Below, one piece after another: positions 17,401-25,895 of a stretch of 64,000 nt of DNA. The translations under genes were made by a program, and so were the position numbers. The notes under the pieces are model-generated. The model saw nothing but the letters and a program-made list of their open reading frames with translations, was not told the origin of the DNA and made no database searches. The stretch covers positions 1 through 64,000 of IMG/VR virus record IMGVR_UViG_3300009085_000003. One strand, 5' to 3'. The stretch comes from a virus. How positions within the stretch are numbered: position 1 is the stretch's first letter; each line of letters begins with the position of its first letter.

Positions 17401-17631
17401 GGTCTCTCCACCCAGCAAATCGGTGAAAGTTACCACATAGTTATAAAGCCCAGTTCCGGGATTGCCCGCGACGCCTGAGTCGGTCGCCGTCAATGCATAC
17501 CGGGGCGGTACCAATGGGCGTATTTTCTGGGTGCCATGGGATAGAGGAGCGGTCATTCCAGCCGACAAAATATTGAGCTTGCGTTGCAGTTCATATATCT
17601 TAGCGGCTAAAATTGAGGTTTCGCTTATCAT
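14413..17631 (-). CDS. tail fibre / receptor-binding protein
   Basis: A 1072-residue protein starting at an ATG that overlaps the upstream stop (TGATG). It has an N-terminal helix, a fibronectin-like beta region (about 45-150), a region around LNADLLDGFHASDFA typical of phage fibres, a large central beta domain, and a repeat region (about 640-860) with units such as ITLAKIANTTDQRILGRAAG. The C-terminus resembles a trimeric fibre end. It follows the hub gene and precedes lysis genes, the usual place. It probably recognises the host surface. Confidence 0.82.
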   Translation of the reverse strand: MISETSILAAKIYELQRKLNILSAGMTAPLSHGTQKIRPLVPPRYALTATDSGVAGNPGTGLYNYVVTFTDLLGGETTAGEIGSVTTGGNNKITLTDIPVGAPTVTGRKIYRTVVGGAGNYLLVTTINDNTTTTYTDDTADGALGAAAPATNTTGGLYSNGALQSLVPTGTVPILVTSITMNPNLNADLLDGFHASDFALSSFSNDVYRFGFLDNNVETSLSYNDGTYLFTLTSVGASWSYYRAGVKYTIAGNKTVSLGAPPAAGTYFIYIDAVDGTLSSSTSSWTLNDTKVPVAIIIWNASNTPKYWLMDERHTVLVDRRWHRIHHYTEGTMHVSGGEPGDYTVGGSTDDDNTFSLTEAEIADEDLFHTLAALADPSGAGSDYVIFYRSGGSWTWEYSAVPFRYTAAGYIQYDNAGAMTEGQNGDYYNTYLLFTNLTGAARFVIIHGRGEFANANAAYAEDINTFDFTGFPIAECVAAYQFTWGTNAALGTKGKCRLTRIPVQLNISLTSVVGTGGSIDHNSLASLQGGSAGSYYHLTVTQHTDLTDGGDSALHYHATDRDLTNATNKTALKLDDLGTPDNNTDLNVSITAHGLCPILPNDAAKFLSGVGTWLTVSATVADGSITLAKMANLTDQRIIGRAAGTDGVPQALTVTGTGGVGLTLATGALTASIADSAITLAKIANTTDQRILGRAAGSDGVTQQLTVSGSGGITATLATGALSLTIADAALSWSKLANITANYLVCRAAGTDGGVNPIEILQQRIVGRITGGNIAGLTGAQAAGILPNVGAAAGLCPASPSDTAKFLRGDATPSWSTLPVAAGAMPLQPTTDIIINDTGGDFNITYEGDTNANLLVFDAGNNNIGIGAAPAATSSELGVLQVTAGTSQQAISVNCITGGHGIFIHNSSAEGAASGGVLAVEGDITPSAADKRIGVLDFRAITTGSTTAASGRIRVYSAAAWGSGDASSYMTFATTPVGSATAVEAMRIESTKNVTFAGTITANATSIITDTTTGLKIGSAAAQKVAFHNATPVVQAAHIADPSGGATVDSQSRAAINAILVVLENKGLTALA

Positions 17632-19073
17632 CACAAATACTCCTGCGATACTGCGGTCAGCTCGATTGATTCTCTGCCGCCCTCATATGTAATATGGACA
17701 CCGCTGACGTGGCAATCGTATACCTTGCCTTTGTATCCAACTGTAATGATATCCCCATAATTGAAATCAATTCCATATCGAGCGTTCGGGCTGTCGACGA
17801 TTTTCGCCTGAAACGTGATGCGCGGGCGATAGCGTCTGAGATTATCATTCGCTGCGTTCTGGAGGTTCGTGATGTCTCCAACGCCACCCACATTCAGATA
17901 AGCCTCCTTGCGACCAAAGATGCTCATGTTAGACAGCTCCTCGTCCTCTGCCTCGGTCAGCATCTTTACATCCGCCTCCCCCTCTCCGCTGACATAGACC
18001 ACAGTAGCCATATCAGCATAGTTGTATAGCAATGTCGGCTCGAACACATTTCCAAAGGTGTCGGCAATCTTGAGATTGGCGCCGCTAGTCTTGCCCCGGT
18101 CTACACCGCGTTGATTGACATAAGTCATAAACTTAAAGGTTTTTTCAGTTGGGTTAATCACGTCAAAGGCTAGGTAACAACGTTTCGTCGGGTCAGTGGG
18201 TAGGAACTGGCTGTTGGCTGCTGACGCAACCTGATTCAGCGCCTCGACCACATTCAGGTATGCGAGCTTCATGTCAACATACGCTAGGCTGGCAGAGATA
18301 TCTGCATCGACCGACAATGGGTTGAACCGCTTGTAGTTCGAGATAAGGTTCCGTTTCAGGAATCCCACCATCACATGATGCACGGTGGTGGCGGCAATCG
18401 TTGCTGTCACGGTAATGGTACCGCCCAACCCAGAGCCGCCATCAGCTACAATCGCCTTGGCTCCAATAGTGGTGTAATCCGCAGTGTGTGCCACCAGCGA
18501 TGCGTGTTCGCTGTCTTTATAGATACTGATAGAGTAGTTCGGGTCTGAATAGTTAATGACGATGTACAGCATTCCGCTGTCTGTGTTCGTATCGTCCACG
18601 CCCGTAATATTTTCGTACCCATCCAGCTGGTTATAGTCATCATGACTTTCCGATATACCAAACTGCTGTCGGACAATCGATTTCATGACGTCATCAGCAT
18701 ATCCGTATTTTAGAGACCGGTCACTCTCGTCATTCGAGTTAACGATATGCGTGGACAGAATATAATTATTATCATAGCAAGCCAGCCGGATACTTTGTTT
18801 CAGGGCGGAGTCAGTCGAAAACGCGGGCGCCTCAATAAACCACTGCGTAGCACCCTCAATATATCCGGGATACCCATCTACCGTTCGTATCAGCAAGATA
18901 CGATAGTCTCGTTTTATCAAAGACGGGTCAAACACTGGTGGCAGCACGGCTTCCAGACTACCGACTTGATTCTCTGCACGCGAAAACTCCAGCCGCGATA
19001 GGTCATTCAGAGACACGTCGGTAATCCGGTTGCCGAAAGAATCGAGAAATCTGAGCCTGTAATTAACTGCCAC
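17631..19073 (-). CDS. baseplate hub / Gp37-like tail protein
   Basis: A 480-residue protein with a GTG start after AGGTGATATGA. The N-terminal half has the hub-type pattern (RLEFSRAENQVGSLEAVLP, GYIEGATQWFIEAP), and the C-terminal half ends in a strand-rich region (YGDIITVGYKGKVYDCHVSG). It resembles Siphovirus Gp37-like tail proteins that cap the tail tip. Residues about 157-231 are an inserted domain that is homologous to residues 857-935 of the next protein. Confidence 0.75.
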   Translation of the reverse strand: MAVNYRLRFLDSFGNRITDVSLNDLSRLEFSRAENQVGSLEAVLPPVFDPSLIKRDYRILLIRTVDGYPGYIEGATQWFIEAPAFSTDSALKQSIRLACYDNNYILSTHIVNSNDESDRSLKYGYADDVMKSIVRQQFGISESHDDYNQLDGYENITGVDDTNTDSGMLYIVINYSDPNYSISIYKDSEHASLVAHTADYTTIGAKAIVADGGSGLGGTITVTATIAATTVHHVMVGFLKRNLISNYKRFNPLSVDADISASLAYVDMKLAYLNVVEALNQVASAANSQFLPTDPTKRCYLAFDVINPTEKTFKFMTYVNQRGVDRGKTSGANLKIADTFGNVFEPTLLYNYADMATVVYVSGEGEADVKMLTEAEDEELSNMSIFGRKEAYLNVGGVGDITNLQNAANDNLRRYRPRITFQAKIVDSPNARYGIDFNYGDIITVGYKGKVYDCHVSGVHITYEGGRESIELTAVSQEYL

Positions 19074-19088
19074 TCATATCACCTAGCC

Positions 19089-21980
19089 TCAATCAATGGA
19101 TGTGTACCCATTTTGCCATTGTAGGTAAATCTTGCTTCTGAGATACCCGTAATGAACTTCAATGTCATCGTCTCCGCCAGATATCACATCCGCATCAAAA
19201 ACAACAGAGGCTGCAATGCCTGAGGCATTATCTTCTATCAGGGCTTGGAGGATTTGCCCACCACCCGAGACGTCAATAGAGGCAGTATGCGCCACTAAGT
19301 CACCAGCTCCACGAGCTGCATCCTTATACATCTCGATATGGTACAAATCGCCACCATCATCCACGAGAGTAACATACATAATCCCGTTATTCGTGTTCAC
19401 CGTTGTGATACTGCCCGCTAAATCATAGGCGTAAGACCAGCTATATAGCAGGGCGCCGTTGTCATCCCCGTAGGAAATCATATACGGGTGGTGAATCACT
19501 GAAATGCGGTTCTCCCCGGTCTCAAAGCCAAAGTCCATGTCGGAGACGGGGTTGATGTAGGCAAGCAGGTCACGGGACTGAGATTGGAACGTCACCGTAT
19601 TGGTCACGCGGTCGATAGTCAGCGTGGCGACCTCATTAAGGGCTATCGACAATCCATCAAAATAGATTGCCTTTTTATTCGTGTGGTTAACGATAGCATA
19701 CACATTGGTACCACCGTATATGACAAATTTGATGGTTGTAGAGTCACCAGACCAATCTACTACGTTGTCGTAGGTACGCATATAGATGCTACCATTATTG
19801 AGGAGGTAGATATTATCATCCGGTGTAATATACACGTAATAGGGCTGCTCGCCCAAAGCCACCGCTGGGTCATTCCATTGATAATCAAAGTTCCAGTCCG
19901 CTGGGTACCAAGCACCGTTTTTATATCTAACCACCAAGCCCGGAATCAACACCCCGTATAGGTAATACTTTGGGGAATTTTGGTCTACTGTAAAAGTATA
20001 TGAACCATCGTCCATCACCACTACATAATTGAATGATACGTCGCCTGACACTCGGGTAATCTGTTCTTGATTGAGGAGTTTGGAGTATTGGTTGCCATCC
20101 CAAACCACTATCCCATCAGCACCATCAATACCACCGCCATCCTCAAAGTAACCCACGACGATTAGTTCCCCAGCTTTGTTGAAAGCCATACCACCGCCGG
20201 ATTCCGAGGAGCCAGCGTCCAGTATCCATCCACCCACGGGCTCCCACGTTGAGAGCGTGGAATTCCATTTGACAAGCCCAGCCAACGAGGTGCCGAAATA
20301 CATCGAGCCAGACATATACAACGAGCCATCCATAGGCGAGACTGCCAGATGGAACGGGGTATCAACCCAGTTTATCGTGCCCATTGGTGCCCACACAGTA
20401 CCATTCCACTGGGCAACCGCGACAGCAGCAACGCCATCCACTTCGGTGAATTGCCCCACTATCACAAGATTACCATTCGGCAGCTTCGTAATGGCAGTCA
20501 CTTCTGTTCCAGCGGTGATGCCAGCGCCCAGCGACATCCAAGTCGTGCCATTGTATCTGGCGATACCGTTGACCGTCACGCCATCCACCGTTGTAAAACT
20601 GCCACCGATATAGATGTCGCCGTTATTATCAAAGTAGATGCTGTCTCGAGACGATGCTGATGCATCAAACGAACCAACATCGACCCACGCCCCACCGTCC
20701 CAGTATTTCAGGTCGTAAGTGGCGCCATTGTCGACGATGACATAGATATATCCGTTATGGGGATTGCGCCAGAGCCTGCCCCCACTATCGGTCGGCGGAA
20801 ATACCCCATCTCCAAACTCCTCCCAGACCCCATTTTCGCGGGCATAAAGATAGTCAGCAGTCTGTAAGTCAGTTTTATTCGTATATGTGAGCTCTTGGGC
20901 GGTGTTTCCCTCTTTGATGATGAGCGGCAGAAACTGTTTATACTGTAAGACGATGCGCTCCTGATAATCGTTATCGATATTGCCTTCGAGCCCACTGTTA
21001 TACAGCGCCGGGATGAGAAAATCCTCGCCCATCTCCTCTCCATCATCGTTGAGAGGGCGATACTTAAGCAGCAGGGGCTGCCGAAATACGGTTCTATCGT
21101 GGCGGTGAGCATCTAGCAACTGACCACGGAGCTCATGCAAATCATTAACGCTGCCAGTGCGCGAGAACAACGCTCCACCTATAGCGAAATCGCGCACCCC
21201 AAAAATCGAGTTTTGATAAAATGCGCCGCCAGTGGCGGAGTCCAGCGCAACATTATAAACCGGTGGCATACCAAGACCAGCCACCATCATTATTACCAAT
21301 CCAAACTGTAGAAAACTCATCTCTCGACCTCCTGCTCTAGTATCACCACTGCGCCACGATACCGACGCGTGCGGCGCACCGAGCCATTTGTAGGCTATCT
21401 GACCAGCCACGTAACCGGTCTGGTCACCATCGCAGTATGTGGTCGCATACTTTTTCGCTTCCACCTGCAAACCATCAATGTAGAACGGTTCAACCCCAGA
21501 TATTGCACTCCTTGTCACATAGATTCTATGGGTAGCGCTGGCAGTCGCAGTATATGTGACGCTGCGCCGTATCCAGAACCCTCTACCCTTGACAGTCACC
21601 TTCTCGCTCTTAAGTACACCGGCGTTATCCGTGACATAGATATAATATGTAACACCGGGCAGACCATAAAGATACACACTAGATGTGTAGCTGGTGTTAG
21701 CAACCAGACTCAGCGCATAATACGCACCAGATTCGGTCATGTTCACCGGAATCGCTTTAAGAGAGAACAGCCCATACTTTTGCTGTTCGCCACTTTGCGA
21801 AATCGTCGCATCCACCGCAGTCCACCCGGTAGTATTGGTCTCGATAGATGGATTCCACACGAGGTTTTCGGTCAGCTCTGGTATGACAATCAGGAACGAA
21901 TCCTGTTCTATCGCACGCCCGTTAACAACCGGAGGAACTGAATAATGTAGCCTAGGATTTTTATCAAACAAATCTGTCAT
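19089..21980 (-). CDS. distal tail protein with CBM-like and beta-propeller inserts
   Basis: A 963-residue protein just after the tape measure, the place of Dit. The core has GREMSFLQFG (about 217) and RTVFRQPLLLKYRPL. Residues about 35-185 look like a carbohydrate-binding jelly roll (NLVWNPSIETNTTGW, ATSYT-type strands). Residues about 420-660 carry at least four propeller blades of the type DIYIGGSFTTVDGVTVNGI. The C-terminus has the insert shared with the hub protein. The start overlaps the tape-measure stop (ATGA). It likely forms the tail-tip ring and binds surface glycans. Confidence 0.72.
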   Translation of the reverse strand: MTDLFDKNPRLHYSVPPVVNGRAIEQDSFLIVIPELTENLVWNPSIETNTTGWTAVDATISQSGEQQKYGLFSLKAIPVNMTESGAYYALSLVANTSYTSSVYLYGLPGVTYYIYVTDNAGVLKSEKVTVKGRGFWIRRSVTYTATASATHRIYVTRSAISGVEPFYIDGLQVEAKKYATTYCDGDQTGYVAGQIAYKWLGAPHASVSWRSGDTRAGGREMSFLQFGLVIMMVAGLGMPPVYNVALDSATGGAFYQNSIFGVRDFAIGGALFSRTGSVNDLHELRGQLLDAHRHDRTVFRQPLLLKYRPLNDDGEEMGEDFLIPALYNSGLEGNIDNDYQERIVLQYKQFLPLIIKEGNTAQELTYTNKTDLQTADYLYARENGVWEEFGDGVFPPTDSGGRLWRNPHNGYIYVIVDNGATYDLKYWDGGAWVDVGSFDASASSRDSIYFDNNGDIYIGGSFTTVDGVTVNGIARYNGTTWMSLGAGITAGTEVTAITKLPNGNLVIVGQFTEVDGVAAVAVAQWNGTVWAPMGTINWVDTPFHLAVSPMDGSLYMSGSMYFGTSLAGLVKWNSTLSTWEPVGGWILDAGSSESGGGMAFNKAGELIVVGYFEDGGGIDGADGIVVWDGNQYSKLLNQEQITRVSGDVSFNYVVVMDDGSYTFTVDQNSPKYYLYGVLIPGLVVRYKNGAWYPADWNFDYQWNDPAVALGEQPYYVYITPDDNIYLLNNGSIYMRTYDNVVDWSGDSTTIKFVIYGGTNVYAIVNHTNKKAIYFDGLSIALNEVATLTIDRVTNTVTFQSQSRDLLAYINPVSDMDFGFETGENRISVIHHPYMISYGDDNGALLYSWSYAYDLAGSITTVNTNNGIMYVTLVDDGGDLYHIEMYKDAARGAGDLVAHTASIDVSGGGQILQALIEDNASGIAASVVFDADVISGGDDDIEVHYGYLRSKIYLQWQNGYTSID

Positions 21981-24900
21981 TGCGCTGAACCTCCAACCAA
22001 ATGCATCAACTGGAAATTGCGTATCACTGCCGGGGCAGACTCTTGCGTCGTGACGCCCAGATTATAGGCGTTATGATTGTTAATCACCGTCGAGCGACCC
22101 AGCACTGGGGCTATCGAGCTTGCATACGGCTCGACCGTGCCAGTGTTTCGACCGACACTATTCATGGACGGAGCATTAGCGCCGCCGCCACCTATCAAGT
22201 CCCATACCCAGTCTGGAATCAGGCTTTGCAGGTACGCAAGGATTTTCCAGCCGATAGAGCGCAGCCCGTCTAGTATACCTTGAATAATGGCGATGCCCGC
22301 ATCGCGCAAATCGACATAGATGCCAGATATCCAGTCCATAATATCTTGGATATACTCCGTAACGTTGGTGTATATCTCCAGCGCCTTTGTGGTGACCGCA
22401 GTCACCATATTTGACCACGCCTCGGAAAGATTAGTTTTGATTTCTTCCCATTTGTTCACCAACCAGTCCTTGACCTCTTGAATTTTCGCCGCGATTCTAT
22501 CCTTGATTTCTTGCACCTTGGCAGCTATAGCAGTTTTTATCAATTCCCAGATAGCCGAGGCATTCTGGCGCATTTCATCCCACTTGCTTTTGACATAGGC
22601 GACAATGGCTGGGATGCCCACTGTAAATATTGCCTTCCACGCAGCGACCATCCGCTTAATTCCATCGCTAATCTTTGCCCCGTAAACCTCCCAAGCTAAT
22701 TTCAGCATAATGATATACTGCATGACCAGCATGATTCCCTCAAACACACCTTTCACCAACAAACCTATTGTGACTAGGATGCCACCAATAGATTTGCCGA
22801 CGGCTTTCCCTAGTGACTTCCAGATGGACTCACCAAAGGCTTTTTTCCAATCGTCGAGCACAGGCTTAATCCGTTTGTTGTAGTAACGCTGTATTGCCAT
22901 CGAAAGCGTGTTAAACTCGCGTATCAATGGCTTGAACATAGGTACAATTTCGTTGTTCCACTTATCCTTGAACGGCTGAAACATCTCATCGAGCTTTGCT
23001 TTAACATTCTCTTTGATGGCATCCAAAGCTGTGGTGACATTCAACTTGCTCATGTCTATTCCGCCCAGCGCGTCCGCCGCAGCCTGAGCCGCAGCTGCCG
23101 CAGCAGCGCCAGCTTTAGCCTCTGCTTCCGCAGCTCGAGCAGCGGCGTTCCGAGCGTTGGCGATTTCCAACTGCTCCTCAAGTGCCTGCTGCATCAAAGA
23201 CACCTGCTCCATCAGGGGCTCCACGACCTCTACTTGGTCATCATATTGCTCCTGCGCGGCGTCGGCGTTATCTTCTGCCAGCCGGTAAGCATCCTGCGCT
23301 GCCTGTAACTCGGCACGCTTGGCAGCCAACACTGCTGGGTCGGCTCCGGCTTCAACGAGAGCGGTGTACTCATCAGATAATTTCTGGACATTCTCTCCGG
23401 CATCCTTTTGGGCTTTGTTAGCGTCCTTGAGGATTTCCTGATACTCCTCGAGCATCTTGGTTGCATCGCCCAAAGCTATTTGCTGCTCGACAAGCTCTGC
23501 CAGTTCGTCGCCATAGTCACCCGCTGCGCCGCGTATCCGTTCCAGTAGCTCGTCCAGCCCAGTCCCAGTAGCAATGACCTCTGTAATCTGTTCAGATAGG
23601 TCAGCAAACAGAGTTTCGGCAGCTCCTCGCTCACCACCCACTCCACCAAAGGCGGTCATCAGGGCAGCCCGCAAGGGGCTCTGAATAGCATTCAAGATGC
23701 TGAACTGAGCTTGCGTGAATCCGTTAAGATATTCATTCATCGCCGCCGCACCCCAGACATCAATCTCGGGGGCAACTTTAGGGGGCGAGCCGGGGGACAA
23801 CCATCCGCCCAGCATACTACTGATAAGGCTCATGGCGCCGCCAATACTGGAGAGAGCGCCCTCAATCAAGCCAAGGGCAAACTCGGCTATGGTATTAAAA
23901 CCCCATGTGCCAGCCTTGGTGATAAAACCGATAAATTGACTCGCTGCATCATTGAGCATATCAATGATAGGCATGACAGCCGACCCAGATGCATCGCGTA
24001 TTTGTTCCATGAACCACTCAGCCGCACCGCCAGCTAAACCCAGCACCTGCTGTAGATTATCAACCGCGGTCGTCACAGTGTTGATTTGAGTCGCGTCCAA
24101 GTCCTTGCCTAGAGCCTTACCGATATACTCGATAGCCTTTTGCGCGTCTCCCGACAACAGGGCGGCAAAAGCAGAGGCGAACCGGTAAACACCCTGCATA
24201 GCTGCATCGAAGGCGCCCGTGAATGGAGCACCAATAGCCAGTTGTATATCGTTGAGCACGCGCGGCATGGAGCCCATGATTTTATAGCCACTGGTCATCG
24301 CTAAGTCGTATGCCCCGGCAATCTTAGCGCCTTCGGCAATCACCGCGTTAAGCATAGCCTGTTGTTTTTCAACTGGGGTCAATTGCCCAGCCGTTTTGTT
24401 CAACGTTTTGGCGTAGGTATTGAACGCCTCATCAGCACTAACCATGATTCCATACGTGCGCAAAATCATGGTGTTGTAGGTCATCACGCCATACTTTAAG
24501 CCCTCGAGGGTATCAGTAGAGTTACGACCAGCAACCACCGCTGCGTCCTTGGCAACATTCGCAAGCGCTTCGGCATCCGCCATATCCATGGAGGCGCGTG
24601 CCATCTCGGTGATAAGCTCAGCAGCTGTTGCCGCTTCGATACCAGAGTCACGGATTCTCTTGATGAACTCATCAACCTGCTGGGTTGTGTAGTTTTGCTT
24701 TTGCCCCATCATATAAGCCACAGTCGTGATTTCCTCAAAGCGGCTTGCTGCCTGAATAGCCTCTTTTTCAAACGCAACGAATTGCTGAACGGTGTGTTGT
24801 ACCCAGTTCGCTAGATTGATGAAAGATTCAGATAGCAGATTTCCACCCGCGACAGCCAGCATCATGGCTGGATTCACGGCGCCCGTGAGCACCCCGGTCA

Positions 24901-25084
24901 ACTTACCAAAAGCAGACATTCCCATCCCGGCTTGGGATGGGATTGACTGTAGTTGTCCGCCCAAATTTTTGAGCATATCAGAGAACCCACCCGTAGACTG
25001 GCGTGCCGCATCGATGCCTTTGCGAAAGGCAGCCTCATTCTCGACTATTAATCGCACGCCAGTTGGTACTAGGTTATCACCCAT
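21977..25084 (-). CDS. tape measure protein
   Basis: A 1035-residue protein that sets tail length. It has an N-terminal helical region with a TP901-like segment (AASRFEEITTVAYMMGQ, TDTLEGLKYGVMTYNTMI), a coiled-coil centre rich in Ala/Glu/Gln (about 500-680), and hydrophobic helices (about 770-815) that could cross the membrane during ejection. At about 0.15 nm per residue the tail would be near 150 nm. Its ATG directly follows the TAA of the frameshifted chaperone. Confidence 0.9.
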   Translation of the reverse strand: MGDNLVPTGVRLIVENEAAFRKGIDAARQSTGGFSDMLKNLGGQLQSIPSQAGMGMSAFGKLTGVLTGAVNPAMMLAVAGGNLLSESFINLANWVQHTVQQFVAFEKEAIQAASRFEEITTVAYMMGQKQNYTTQQVDEFIKRIRDSGIEAATAAELITEMARASMDMADAEALANVAKDAAVVAGRNSTDTLEGLKYGVMTYNTMILRTYGIMVSADEAFNTYAKTLNKTAGQLTPVEKQQAMLNAVIAEGAKIAGAYDLAMTSGYKIMGSMPRVLNDIQLAIGAPFTGAFDAAMQGVYRFASAFAALLSGDAQKAIEYIGKALGKDLDATQINTVTTAVDNLQQVLGLAGGAAEWFMEQIRDASGSAVMPIIDMLNDAASQFIGFITKAGTWGFNTIAEFALGLIEGALSSIGGAMSLISSMLGGWLSPGSPPKVAPEIDVWGAAAMNEYLNGFTQAQFSILNAIQSPLRAALMTAFGGVGGERGAAETLFADLSEQITEVIATGTGLDELLERIRGAAGDYGDELAELVEQQIALGDATKMLEEYQEILKDANKAQKDAGENVQKLSDEYTALVEAGADPAVLAAKRAELQAAQDAYRLAEDNADAAQEQYDDQVEVVEPLMEQVSLMQQALEEQLEIANARNAAARAAEAEAKAGAAAAAAAQAAADALGGIDMSKLNVTTALDAIKENVKAKLDEMFQPFKDKWNNEIVPMFKPLIREFNTLSMAIQRYYNKRIKPVLDDWKKAFGESIWKSLGKAVGKSIGGILVTIGLLVKGVFEGIMLVMQYIIMLKLAWEVYGAKISDGIKRMVAAWKAIFTVGIPAIVAYVKSKWDEMRQNASAIWELIKTAIAAKVQEIKDRIAAKIQEVKDWLVNKWEEIKTNLSEAWSNMVTAVTTKALEIYTNVTEYIQDIMDWISGIYVDLRDAGIAIIQGILDGLRSIGWKILAYLQSLIPDWVWDLIGGGGANAPSMNSVGRNTGTVEPYASSIAPVLGRSTVINNHNAYNLGVTTQESAPAVIRNFQLMHLVGGSAQ

Positions 25085-25312
25085 TTAGTGTTTTCCTTTG
25101 CCCGACTTGGGCTTTTTGGGCTGGTTCTCTTTTTGTAACAGCGCCTCCATAGCGCTAGTGTCTCGGTAAGCGGCAATCACAAACGATTGCTCATCTCCAT
25201 CCATCTCGCAAAACCTGTCCCATGGTATATGCGCCCAGCGAGCCGCATTAATCCACTCAAGATATGGTGCGTGTCGAAATCCAGACTTGGGGATACTGTA
25301 GCTACTGAGCGG
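25085..25312 (-). CDS. tail chaperone frameshift extension (GT part)
   Basis: A 75-codon open frame follows the G chaperone in the +1 (equal to -2) frame, with no ATG until codon 37 and no convincing ribosome site there. It reads PLSSYSIPKSGFRHAPYLEW, then AARWAHIPWD and FVIAAYRDTSAMEALL, ending in a Lys-rich tail, typical of the T part of tail chaperones. The frames overlap from 25302 to about 25350, with GGGGACGCCC (25319-25310) as the best slip region. The TAA abuts the tape-measure ATG. Expected product: a G-T fusion made at low frequency. Confidence 0.65.
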   Translation of the reverse strand, partial: PLSSYSIPKSGFRHAPYLEWINAARWAHIPWDRFCEMDGDEQSFVIAAYRDTSAMEALLQKENQPKKPKSGKGKH

Positions 25313-25817
25313 GCGTCCCCTGTATAGTGTCTGGAAATAATTCAGCGGCTTGCTTCACCGCCATTTCCGTAGGCTGAGACCTACGCATAATAGTTTCGAT
25401 AAGCTCGTTCATATCGTCCGGTGACCCGATTGCGACATACGAGATGAACGCAACCAAATCGTTCTTTTCGAGTTCACCCATTTTGTTTTCAGCCCAGTAG
25501 TCGCGTATCTCTTTCAGGCGCTGTTTGTCATCGTCGGTCAAGGTGTACACGACACCAAACTGAATCATGGCGCGGCGGACACGCAGCTCCAGCTCAGTAT
25601 CGTAGGCTTTCATTGCCTTGAGATGACTGGGGTGAGCGGCATTCGGCTCGAGCTTCTTTTTTCCGTCCCCGTAATCAACTTCTTGCATAGGCGGCTCGGG
25701 CGGCGGAAAGCCACGTTGGACTTCCATCACCAAAAGCGGGGAAACTTTGCGGATTTGAACTTGATAGCCGCCATCTTTGAAAGTGAACGGGGTTAGTTCG
25801 TTCGGTTTGAGACTCAT
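25302..25817 (-). CDS. tail assembly chaperone G
   Basis: A 171-residue protein. The ATG at 25817 follows GAGGAG with TATTGATAAT in between; an upstream GTG at 25835 is rejected because it is the Shine-Dalgarno region itself. It lies between tail tube and tape measure and has the usual mixed N-terminal strand region (FTFKDGGYQVQIRKVSPLL) and helical C-terminus. It coats the tape measure during tail assembly. A second frame continues past its stop. Confidence 0.78.
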   Translation of the reverse strand: MSLKPNELTPFTFKDGGYQVQIRKVSPLLVMEVQRGFPPPEPPMQEVDYGDGKKKLEPNAAHPSHLKAMKAYDTELELRVRRAMIQFGVVYTLTDDDKQRLKEIRDYWAENKMGELEKNDLVAFISYVAIGSPDDMNELIETIMRRSQPTEMAVKQAAELFPDTIQGTPAQ

Positions 25818-25846
25818 ATTATCAATACTCCTCACACATAGATTAG

Positions 25847-25884
25847 ACCGTGTGGGTATATCCGCTAGGACACACCCACACGGT
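25847..25884 (-). promoter_or_regulatory. large perfect hairpin between tail tube and chaperone genes
   Basis: ACCGTGTGGGT (25847-25857) pairs perfectly with ACCCACACGGT (25874-25884) over a 16-base loop. No T-run follows on either strand, so it is not a classic terminator. It may stabilise the 3' end of the tail-tube mRNA or reduce read-through, matching the large expression difference between tube and chaperone. Confidence 0.6.
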
Positions 25885-25895
25885 AGGTCAACATT

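Noticed and set aside
25737-25760. Another copy of the 18-bp operator-like site (AGCGGGGAAACTTTGCGG).
   Set aside because: It differs at four or more positions and loses the TTCCC half, so it is likely chance.
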